Shown: positions 16,643-23,654 of the stretch, piece by piece
How positions within the stretch are numbered: position 1 is the stretch's first letter
How the letters are laid out: each line of letters begins with the position of its first letter
Origin: Lachnospiraceae bacterium
GTDB taxonomy: Bacteria; Bacillota_A; Clostridia; Lachnospirales; Lachnospiraceae
NCBI GenBank assembly: GCA_017516285.1
Contig: JAFXDD010000009.1
Coordinates: 1 to 64,000, forward strand
Direction: 5' to 3'
Length of the DNA stretch: 64,000 nucleotides
Notes under the pieces: model-generated
The model's input: the letters and a program-made list of their open reading frames with translations, nothing else
Databases searched by the model: none
What the model was told of the DNA's origin: nothing
Translations under genes and position numbers: made by a program

Positions 16643-17938
16643 AATTTCATGCAAAGCCCGACTCTTTTTGTTGCGAGTCATCTCAAGCAGTCCCAATCTG
16701 GTAAAATCATAAACCGTTACTTTACTATAATCCTGCTTACAACATTCCTTTGTAAATTTTAAAAGCTCCAGCTCATGCACTTTATTCTTCATATTAATGA
16801 AATCCACAATCACCATGCCACTTAAATTACGTAAGCGTAGCTGTCTTGCAATTTCAAAGGCTGCCTCCTTGTTGATTTCATAAAATAATTGTTCACTGTC
16901 CTCTGCCTTATAAATGGCCTTACCGGTATTGATATCGACTACCGTCATTGCCTCCGTAGGCTCAATGCATAAATATCCTCCACTAGGAAGCCATACCCTG
17001 GACCCGGTCAACTCATCCAATCTGGTCTTCACACCATATAAAGTAGACAGAGAAATTTTGTCATCCTGATACAATCTGATTTTATGGGCTTCCTTCTCCT
17101 GCACAAGCTCCTGAAGCATCTTTAACATTTCAAAATCATCCGTCACATACTCTTCAATAGCATACCCACAAAGAGAAAGTTCATGCCACACCTCATTAAG
17201 CCATGCAGCCGGTTTTTGATGCACAGTATAGCAGGTACGCATGGAAGCCTGTGAAACAAGTTGTCTTAAGGCACTTGTGGCATACTCAATATCCTGCACA
17301 AGAAAATGCAAGACATTGTTTAAATTCATACGTTCATCTTTAACCACTGATTCAGCTGACTCTTCCACCAGCTTTCCTGCCTCCGTGCGAACAGTAATGT
17401 CCACATCCTCCAAACCAATCAGTCGCTTGTCCCTGGTGACAATGGCCTTAGAAACTAAATACTCCAAAATGATATCCTTTGCCTTAGGAGCAAGCTTTTT
17501 GGAAAACAAAAGCCTGCCGCTTCCTAAATGTGCCACTGCATATCGCGCAGTCATATCAAGCACCGTGGTCAGCGTATAATCCTTTGTTTTCATAGGCTCA
17601 CGTACAATTTTGACCAGAACCTCATCCCCTGCCTGAAGCTTACCGTTAAATTTGCGATTGGTCACCACTGCCTGTTCTAAGCCATTCAAGCTAAGAAAGC
17701 CCATATCCTTCTTCTGATTTAAGGCAATAAATGCTGCCGGAATGTTAGGTACAACATTAAGAACTTTACCCGTTACAATACCGCCCACAGGCAAAATATT
17801 TTCAGGCGGAATCACCTTGACATGCTCCAACTTACTGCCTGCAAAAAAGCAGGCAACCTGATGCATGGTATTTGATTTATGATATTTTTCTGTATTATAT
17901 GATGTAACAATTAATTTACCGGTGATTTTTTGAGGCAT
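16637..17938 (-). CDS. rng: Ribonuclease G/E family protein, short form without Zn-link
   Basis: A single-strand endoribonuclease for RNA processing and decay. The 433-residue protein has an N-terminal S1-like region (VGGIVTGKVLNVVPNIPAAF, about 48-67) and a catalytic domain with TEAMTVVDINTGKA and LRNLSGMVIVDFINM. The two metal-binding aspartates equivalent to E. coli RNase E Asp303 and Asp346 are both present. It ends shortly after LGLLEMTRNKKSRALHEII and lacks the CPxC zinc-link that joins RNase E protomers. The ATG at 17938 is set by AAGGA 8 bases upstream. In related bacteria this gene usually follows the radical SAM pair that lies here at 21.0-23.6 kb; two genes now lie between. Its promoter may lie in the loop of a hairpin at 17959-18000. 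Confidence 0.88.
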   Translation of the reverse strand: MPQKITGKLIVTSYNTEKYHKSNTMHQVACFFAGSKLEHVKVIPPENILPVGGIVTGKVLNVVPNIPAAFIALNQKKDMGFLSLNGLEQAVVTNRKFNGKLQAGDEVLVKIVREPMKTKDYTLTTVLDMTARYAVAHLGSGRLLFSKKLAPKAKDIILEYLVSKAIVTRDKRLIGLEDVDITVRTEAGKLVEESAESVVKDERMNLNNVLHFLVQDIEYATSALRQLVSQASMRTCYTVHQKPAAWLNEVWHELSLCGYAIEEYVTDDFEMLKMLQELVQEKEAHKIRLYQDDKISLSTLYGVKTRLDELTGSRVWLPSGGYLCIEPTEAMTVVDINTGKAIYKAEDSEQLFYEINKEAAFEIARQLRLRNLSGMVIVDFINMKNKVHELELLKFTKECCKQDYSKVTVYDFTRLGLLEMTRNKKSRALHEII

Positions 17939-17958
17939 GATGATTTCCTTTCCGTGCG

Positions 17959-18000
17959 AAAAAGTGATTATAAGTATTATAACACTTATAACCACTTTTT
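17959..18000 (-). terminator. Long hairpin: terminator of the second XRE gene with a -10 box in its loop
   Basis: AAAAAGTGATTATAAGT (17959-17975) and ACTTATAACCACTTTTT (17984-18000) are 17-base inverted arms with one mismatch and an 8-base loop. Seen from the minus strand it follows the upstream XRE gene and ends in five T. The loop and adjoining arm carry TGTTATAAT, an extended -10 that could start RNase G/E transcription. Confidence 0.7.
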
Positions 18001-18039
18001 TCGACCATATTTTAACTTTATTTAAAAAAATATATACTT

Positions 18040-19107
18040 TTAATTACGTGGCTCCATTGTACCTGTATCATAAGTATCAAAATAAATACTACGAATGATA
18101 TCAAAGTCATCCTCTTCCTTCCAAAAAGTAAAAATAACTTCATAATCACTTATTTCTTCAAATTTAGGCTGGCCACTTGCATAAGTCCATGTTTCTTCTT
18201 CAAAATAATTCGTATTGTATTCGCCATCAATAATATTATTAATTAAAATCCCCTTTTTGCCATATTGAGGACTGATAAGACCATAAGCTTCGTATTTTCC
18301 ACTTTCGGATACACATAACCGCACCAACATATATTCTTCGATTCCGACCGCATAATCCACAGCATTTTCCAGACCCTGTTCTGCACAAAATCGGTCCATC
18401 ATTTCACTTATCGTCATTTCTTCATCCGTGTCTTCAGTATAGTAAAAAATATTATACATGTCCGATGAAACCATATTTTCGCCATAATCCAACACAAAAA
18501 CAACATGATCTTGCACAAGCGTTTTTAAAACATCTGCATTAATTAACTCCACATTATCTCCATCTAATATTTGTTTTGTCAAAAGTAATTTGGTTTTTTC
18601 CAGTGTTTCTGTTCCGCTTGGATTTGCAAATATTTTAATACTGTTGGGAGGGGTGCCTTCCCAACTAATCAATATACTTTCTATTTGAGCTGCATTGTAC
18701 CACAAAGCTTCATCTAACACTTCGTTCATGTCGCTATCATAAAACCGGATATTTTTAATAGTTGGCTCTTCATTTTGCCGCTCAGTTGAAGCATTTTGCT
18801 GCAATTCCTTTGATGTTTTATCGTTTTTGGTATATATAATGATTAACGCAGTTAAAATCATCAAAAGAATAATTGAAACAACCCAGCCTGCCCAAGATAT
18901 AATTTTATTATTTTTAACCTCTTCTTTTGGCACTAAATTCAAATCTAAAATTTGAGATAACAATTCTCTGTTTATTCCTTGTGACATAGAACTGTCATTC
19001 TCCCACTTTGAAACAGCCTGTCTGCTAACTCCCAGTTGTTCAGCAAGCTCTTCCTGTGATAAATGTTTTTGCTCTCTAGCCTGTTTAATTTGTTCTCCTA
19101 ACGTCAT
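18040..19107 (-). CDS. XRE-family helix-turn-helix protein with one TM helix and an extracytoplasmic domain
   Basis: A 355-residue single-pass membrane regulator of unknown specificity. Residues 1-65 are a Cro/C1-type helix-turn-helix (HLSQEELAEQLGVSRQAVSKWEN), residues 70-92 a transmembrane helix (WAGWVVSIILLMILTALIII), and residues 95-355 an acidic domain with many Tyr and Trp residues and no recognised motif, predicted to be outside the cell membrane. Its recognition helix, SRQAVSKWEN, differs by one residue from that of the other membrane-bound XRE protein at 11.8-13.4 kb (SRQSVSKWEN). GGAGG lies 6 bases upstream of the ATG. Upstream are a 12-bp palindrome and two GCAAC-N-GTTGC motifs. 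It separates the RNase gene from its usual radical SAM neighbours. Confidence 0.82.
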   Translation of the reverse strand: MTLGEQIKQAREQKHLSQEELAEQLGVSRQAVSKWENDSSMSQGINRELLSQILDLNLVPKEEVKNNKIISWAGWVVSIILLMILTALIIIYTKNDKTSKELQQNASTERQNEEPTIKNIRFYDSDMNEVLDEALWYNAAQIESILISWEGTPPNSIKIFANPSGTETLEKTKLLLTKQILDGDNVELINADVLKTLVQDHVVFVLDYGENMVSSDMYNIFYYTEDTDEEMTISEMMDRFCAEQGLENAVDYAVGIEEYMLVRLCVSESGKYEAYGLISPQYGKKGILINNIIDGEYNTNYFEEETWTYASGQPKFEEISDYEVIFTFWKEEDDFDIIRSIYFDTYDTGTMEPRN

Positions 19108-19132
19108 GTTTTTCCTCCGTAAACAATATTTT

Positions 19133-19144
19133 ATAACTAGTTAT
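19133..19144. promoter_or_regulatory. 12-bp palindrome upstream of the second XRE gene
   Basis: ATAACTAGTTAT is self-complementary and ends about 25 bases before the start codon. It overlaps an A/T-rich stretch where the -10 would fall. It is a candidate autoregulatory operator; the function is inferred. Confidence 0.4.
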
Positions 19145-19159
19145 ACGTTTATTTTATAC

Positions 19160-19173
19160 GCAACCACAGTTGC
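19160..19173. repeat. GCAAC-N4-GTTGC inverted repeat
   Basis: GCAAC (19160-19164) and GTTGC (19169-19173) are separated by CACA. It lies 52 bases upstream of the XRE start and 16 bases from copy A of the longer motif. Confidence 0.55.
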
Positions 19174-19181
19174 TTTCTACC

Positions 19182-19208
19182 AATTTAACGCAACTAAGTA
19201 GTTGCGAA
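19182..19208. repeat. AATTTAACGCAAC-type motif, copy A
   Basis: AATTTAACGCAACTAAGTAG (first 20 bases) continues into TTGCGAA. The core CGCAACTA-AG-TAGTTGCG is a perfect inverted repeat. Over the first 24 bases it matches copy B at 20977 with three differences, in the same orientation; the two copies bracket the DUF6020 gene. Confidence 0.7.
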
Positions 19209-19211
19209 GGC

Positions 19212-19242
19212 AAAAAAGTTCCCGCCTTTAAAGCAGGAACTT
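19212..19242 (-). terminator. Terminator of the DUF6020 gene
   Basis: On the minus strand AAGTTCCTGC (19233-19242) pairs with GCGGGAACTT (19216-19225) with one mismatch, around a 7-base loop, and a run of T follows. Confidence 0.85.
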
Positions 19243-19287
19243 ATATCTTTTAAGATGTATCATCAAATCATCCATTCAATTTCCGCG

Positions 19288-20961
19288 TCATGATGGAGTT
19301 ACTTTCCATTTTTCATCACGAACAAACCATACTATCAAATATGGTAATATGACCATTACCGGATAAATATAGCGCATCTGTACTGTTGGTCCTAAGAATA
19401 GTGTTATATAATATCCTAATATTAAAGCTAAAGGAATAAGTTGTTTATACTTTTTGTGCACAAATAACCATGCCGCCAGTCCTAGATATAGCCAAAGATA
19501 TGTTCCCGGCACCATCAAATATTTTACAACAGGTAGCTTTAAATGCATATTATTGTTTGCAAAATATTCCAATTTATCCCTCAACCATTCCCATTTAGAA
19601 GCTCTTTCCAGTCCATAAGGAGTCAGTTCCTGACTTATCCATTTTGTCTGAATATATCCTAGACCTGTCATTTCGTCGCTGACATTTATATATGCATGCG
19701 TTTCATCAAAGGGTGAAAGAAAACCGGCATTCAAAGCCATAACAGCATTTATATACTCATCCGGATATGTCACCATTAGCCTTGTGTAGGTGCTTACAAA
19801 GCGTGGCACATTATGTACCAACGCATAGGTATTGGTACATGATTTTACCGGATCTGATATATCTGCGCGATAGTTTTTATAGCCTTCATACAAAATAAAT
19901 TCATTAATCAAGGCTTTGTCTGCTTCGTTCATGGTGTTATCATCCTCAGCCAAAACACCAACACCACCATGATAAATCATGCAGCGTGCCAGCTGCTGTA
20001 TAGGCATGCTGAGCATTTCCCTTCGATCTCCCTGCACAGCTCCGGTCCAGCTAGACACCGCCGAAAGCAGTATACTTCCAAGTACTATTGCCAAAACGGT
20101 CTCACCAAATATTTTCGCCCAAAGTTTCCTTGCCTTTTTGCCAAATATAGTAGCTAAAAAGAGAACTCCGGTTAAAACCAACATGGCATAACGACCGTTG
20201 TTTCTGAATATTATCATAAAAACGGAAGCAACCAGATACGCAATATCTGCCGGCTCAAAGTGTAAAAAATTATCTTGCTTCATAATCAGATGGCAAAGCA
20301 TATATATTTGCAATATCATGAAAACAGTAAATATGGTATCCTTGGTAAAGGTAATGCTCATATACCAGTTAAACGGAAAAATACAGACTATCACGACAAG
20401 CATAACTAAAATCAAATCTTTTACCTGTATTTTCCTGAGTAACGCAATACCTCCGGCCATTACTGCTGCCAGTAAACACATTTGGAGTAAGGCAAACAAA
20501 GCCAATGCATTAGTCGGACTTCCTATAAAGTTTCCAAAATCCAAAAACATTTTAATTAACAAGGTATGAAATAAAGGGTGATGCTCATTGTAATGTATAT
20601 CCTTAATCTGCTCTAACTGTATCGTAAAATCATAAGCACAAATGCCAGGATAATACGCCAGAAATCCCGGCAGCCAGCACAGCATAATACATAACCAGGA
20701 TAAACCAAATAAAATTCCGGCCTTGGGCAGCCTGTTTTTGTTTTCCTTTACAACATGTCGTTCTTCAAAGCATGATAATGCCTTAAAAAGCAGGCTTCCA
20801 AGCATACATCCACCCAAAAGACTGATAGTCAATAATTTAAATACCCACAAACCGTTCCAAATAACATTACCCTTTTCCGCCAACTCTTTGCATGATATAC
20901 AAAAGAAGAAAAAGAAAAAACCAATAACAGAAAATGTAATATATCCTCTTCGTTTTGTCAC
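19288..20961 (-). CDS. DUF6020-type polytopic membrane protein, possible GT-C glycosyltransferase
   Basis: A 557-residue protein with about twelve hydrophobic segments. The pattern resembles DUF6020 and other GT-C-like proteins: an early loop WLPGFLAYYPGICAYDFTIQ followed by NEHHPLFHTLLIKMF, and later SITFTKDTIFTVFMI. A large extracytoplasmic region covers about 315-480. Such proteins are thought to use lipid-linked sugars, but no substrate is known. The start is GTG at 20961, with GGAGG 7 bases upstream. It has its own terminator (19212-19242). Copies of the same short motif lie just upstream of its start (20977-21002) and beyond its terminator (19182-19208), so it may have entered the locus separately from its neighbours. 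Confidence 0.75.
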   Translation of the reverse strand: MTKRRGYITFSVIGFFFFFFCISCKELAEKGNVIWNGLWVFKLLTISLLGGCMLGSLLFKALSCFEERHVVKENKNRLPKAGILFGLSWLCIMLCWLPGFLAYYPGICAYDFTIQLEQIKDIHYNEHHPLFHTLLIKMFLDFGNFIGSPTNALALFALLQMCLLAAVMAGGIALLRKIQVKDLILVMLVVIVCIFPFNWYMSITFTKDTIFTVFMILQIYMLCHLIMKQDNFLHFEPADIAYLVASVFMIIFRNNGRYAMLVLTGVLFLATIFGKKARKLWAKIFGETVLAIVLGSILLSAVSSWTGAVQGDRREMLSMPIQQLARCMIYHGGVGVLAEDDNTMNEADKALINEFILYEGYKNYRADISDPVKSCTNTYALVHNVPRFVSTYTRLMVTYPDEYINAVMALNAGFLSPFDETHAYINVSDEMTGLGYIQTKWISQELTPYGLERASKWEWLRDKLEYFANNNMHLKLPVVKYLMVPGTYLWLYLGLAAWLFVHKKYKQLIPLALILGYYITLFLGPTVQMRYIYPVMVILPYLIVWFVRDEKWKVTPS

Positions 20962-20976
20962 AACATACCTCCCTAA

Positions 20977-21002
20977 AATTTAACGCAATTAAGCGGTTGC
21001 AA
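20977..21002. repeat. AATTTAACGCAAT-type motif, copy B
   Basis: AATTTAACGCAATTAAGCGG (first 20 bases) continues into TTGCAA. It has GCAAT (20985-20989) and GTTGC (20996-21000) with a 6-base gap. It lies 15 bases upstream of the DUF6020 start and 14 bases past the end of the DUF2344 gene. Confidence 0.7.
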
Positions 21003-21016
21003 CATCGAAAAAAGCA

Positions 21017-21727
21017 TTAGGACTCCATCCACTCCCCAAAATCAGCCAGTGGAATAAACTTCACATTGCCGTCTTCATCAACTTTACTGCCGTAAGTTTC
21101 CTCACGTGTAATCAACAGTGCATTTTCCTGCAAGTTCTCCCCTAAATATACTGCAAAGGCATCCATGACCAAGGTAGGCTTAATATTTCCTTCGCTGCTG
21201 GCATTTACCAGCAAATAAAGGCGGTCTTCCTCCACCTTATAGTCATAAATAGCAGGCTTTAAGTCTATTTCGGCAGTTCCTTTCTTGGTAGCTTTTGTCA
21301 CAATAATCTGTGCTTGTGACATAAACTCTTCAAATTTCTGCTGCCAGCCGTTTTCAAAACTTCGGCTTTCTCTGAAAGAAATGGTATAGCCTGCTGCAGC
21401 CACACTAGCCATGGCATTTCCGGCCTTGTCGGGCAGCAATCGTACGTCTGTAATCTGAATCCAAGGCACACTGACTGCATTCACCTTGTCCATAAATTCC
21501 TGACTGGAAATAGGAGAAAGAATTTCTACATCAAAATATTCGCCGTTACTCTCAAGGCCTACACCTAAAGGAGCGGCAAAGGACATAATCTGATGAGGAC
21601 TAAAACCTCCGGAGTAAGCTACATCAATGTCAGCTCGTCGTAAAGCCTTTTGGAAAAAGCGCATGACATCTAAGTGCCCGATAAATTTAACCGGTCCAAA
21701 TTTACGAAATTTAATTCTTAGCTTCAA
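21017..21727 (-). CDS. TIGR03936 family radical SAM-associated protein (DUF2344)
   Basis: A partner of the B12-binding radical SAM protein encoded just upstream. It has the diagnostic beginning KLRIKFRKFGPVKFIGHLD, then RRADIDVAYSGGFSPHQIMS and FAAPLGVGLES. The pair is widespread in Clostridia and its substrate is not known; ribosome or RNA modification has been suggested from its neighbourhood with RNase G/E and ribosomal protein genes. A TTG start at 21727 is chosen because GGAGG lies 8 bases upstream and the protein then begins MKLRIKF as in relatives. It overlaps the upstream gene by 17 bases, so the two are coupled. Length is 236 residues. Confidence 0.88.
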   Translation of the reverse strand: MKLRIKFRKFGPVKFIGHLDVMRFFQKALRRADIDVAYSGGFSPHQIMSFAAPLGVGLESNGEYFDVEILSPISSQEFMDKVNAVSVPWIQITDVRLLPDKAGNAMASVAAAGYTISFRESRSFENGWQQKFEEFMSQAQIIVTKATKKGTAEIDLKPAIYDYKVEEDRLYLLVNASSEGNIKPTLVMDAFAVYLGENLQENALLITREETYGSKVDEDGNVKFIPLADFGEWMES

Positions 21728-23585
21728 AGCACACACCTCCTCCAAATCTCATGGCACCGCAGCCTTGGCACTGCATACGACAGTTCGGTGTCACGTTTTC
21801 GTTCATGGCTCTCTGCCATTCTCTCTTTAAGAATGCCTTGGTGACTCCGCAATCGATAAAATCCCATGGGAATATTTCTTCCAAATCACGCTCTCTGGTC
21901 GTATAGAAACCTATATCTATGCCACATTCCTCAAAGCTTTCCATCCATCTTTCATTATAAAAATACTCACTCCAGGAATCGTAAATACATCCCTTTTCAT
22001 ATGCTTTTAAAATAACGTCTGCAACCTTTCTGTCACCGCGTGCAAGCACGCCTTCCAATACACTGACATCTGCTTCATGATAGTTATATTTAATAGACTT
22101 CTGATTTAACTGGGACGCAATGGCACGCTTGGTTTGATGCGCCTTCTCAATAAAATCTTCCTTCGTGAACTGCTTTGCCCACTGGAATGGTGTAAACGGC
22201 TTTGGAATAAAGAAGGAGGTACTGGTAACAATCTGAACCTTACCGTTCACTCGCTTCTCCTTCGGCACCGTCTCAAAAAAGGTAGCTGCAATCTTATTGG
22301 AAAGCTCCGCAATACCACGGATATCCTCTTCCGTTTCTCCCGGAAGCCCCAGCATAAAGTACAATTTAACCTTGGTCCAGCCACCCTCAAAAGCAAGTGC
22401 CGCACCTTTTAAAATAACCTCTTCCGTAAGCCCCTTATTGATAACATCACGCATACGCTGACTGCCTGCTTCCGGTGCAAAGGTCAGGCTGCTCTTTTTT
22501 ACATCCTGCACCTTGCTCATTACATCCAGAGAAAAGGCATCAATTCTTAAGGACGGCAGAGAAATATTGGTATGTCTCTTATTACACTCTTCCATCAAGA
22601 AATCAATCAGTTCCGGCAACTGTGAATAATCGCTGGAGCTTAGAGAACTCAAAGAAATTTCCTCATAACCGGTATTTCGTAAAAGTTCTACGGCATATTC
22701 CTTTAACTTATTAACATCACGTTCACGCACCGGACGATAAATCTGACCGGCCTGACAGAAGCGACAACCTCTGATACAGCCACGCTGAATTTCCAGCACC
22801 ACTCTGTCCTGGGTTGCTTTGATATACGGAACTACGGGCTTAGTAGGATAATAACACTCTGAAACGTCCGTAACAATTTCCTTTAATACCGTAGCCGGAA
22901 CCCCCTCCTTCAAAGGACGGAAACTATCAATAGTGCCATCCTCCTTGTACTGTACCTCATACATACTTGGCACGTACATTCCCGGTATCATACTGGCTTC
23001 ATATAAAAACTCCTGACGACTCTTGCCCTCTTTACGACAAGCCTTGTATACATCCAATAACTTGCGATACTGCGTTTCACCTTCACCAATATAGAACATA
23101 TCAAAAAAGTCTGCTATTGGTTCCGGATTATAAGTACATGGACCACCGCCAATTACAATCGGATAGTCCCACTCTATTCTGTCCACTGCTTTTAACGGAA
23201 TTTGCGCCAAATCCAGCACCTGCAAAATATTGGTGTAGCACATTTCATACTGAATGGTTATACCCAGGAAATCAAAGTCCTTTACAGGCTCTTGTGACTC
23301 CAGTGCAAAGAGCGGAATGCTCTGTTCACGCATAATCTTATCCAAATCCACCCAAGGACTGTACACACGCTCGCACCACACATCATCCTGACTGTTAAGC
23401 ATTCCGTAAAGAATCTGAATACCTAAATGAGACATGCCGATTTCATAAACGTCCGGAAAGCACATGGCAAAACGCACGTCCACCTGAGACTTGTCCTTTA
23501 TTACGGCATTTACTTCATTTCCAATATATCGCGCAGGCTTATCTACCTTCATTAAAATATCATCTGATAATGCCAGCTTTATCAT
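21711..23585 (-). CDS. TIGR03960 family B12-binding-domain radical SAM protein
   Basis: A 624-residue radical SAM enzyme of unknown substrate. The N-terminal cobalamin-binding-like Rossmann domain covers about 35-250 (FPDVYEIGMSHLGIQILYG, IVIGGGPCTYNPEPIADF). The [4Fe-4S] motif is Cys270, Cys274 and Cys277 in QRGCIRGCRFCQAG, followed by the radical SAM barrel (SLPSLRIDAFS, FAPEAGSQRMRDVINKG, KLYFMLGLPGETEEDI). A C-terminal Cys-rich end (CRMQCQGCGAMRFGGG) may hold a second cluster. The start MIKLALSDDILMKVDKPARY agrees with relatives. It is coupled to the DUF2344 gene by overlap. Confidence 0.92.
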   Translation of the reverse strand: MIKLALSDDILMKVDKPARYIGNEVNAVIKDKSQVDVRFAMCFPDVYEIGMSHLGIQILYGMLNSQDDVWCERVYSPWVDLDKIMREQSIPLFALESQEPVKDFDFLGITIQYEMCYTNILQVLDLAQIPLKAVDRIEWDYPIVIGGGPCTYNPEPIADFFDMFYIGEGETQYRKLLDVYKACRKEGKSRQEFLYEASMIPGMYVPSMYEVQYKEDGTIDSFRPLKEGVPATVLKEIVTDVSECYYPTKPVVPYIKATQDRVVLEIQRGCIRGCRFCQAGQIYRPVRERDVNKLKEYAVELLRNTGYEEISLSSLSSSDYSQLPELIDFLMEECNKRHTNISLPSLRIDAFSLDVMSKVQDVKKSSLTFAPEAGSQRMRDVINKGLTEEVILKGAALAFEGGWTKVKLYFMLGLPGETEEDIRGIAELSNKIAATFFETVPKEKRVNGKVQIVTSTSFFIPKPFTPFQWAKQFTKEDFIEKAHQTKRAIASQLNQKSIKYNYHEADVSVLEGVLARGDRKVADVILKAYEKGCIYDSWSEYFYNERWMESFEECGIDIGFYTTRERDLEEIFPWDFIDCGVTKAFLKREWQRAMNENVTPNCRMQCQGCGAMRFGGGVCFEAKN

Positions 23586-23612
23586 AAAATTACTTTCCTT
23601 TCAAATAACATT

Positions 23613-23639
23613 AAGACTGTGTCGAAAAAACACAGTCTT
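23613..23639. terminator. 10-bp hairpin after hisIE
   Basis: AAGACTGTGT (23613-23622) pairs perfectly with ACACAGTCTT (23630-23639) around a 7-base loop. On the minus strand the T run is in the loop and not after the stem, so termination is likely to be partial; read-through into the radical SAM gene is possible. Confidence 0.6.
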
Positions 23640-23654
23640 ATCTTAACATGTTCA

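Noticed and set aside
16810..16830. Possible loss of a catalytic Asp in RNase G/E (VDFINM rather than VDFIDM).
   Set aside because: Counting from the E. coli zinc-link shows the catalytic residue is the first Asp of this block, which is kept; the changed position is not catalytic.
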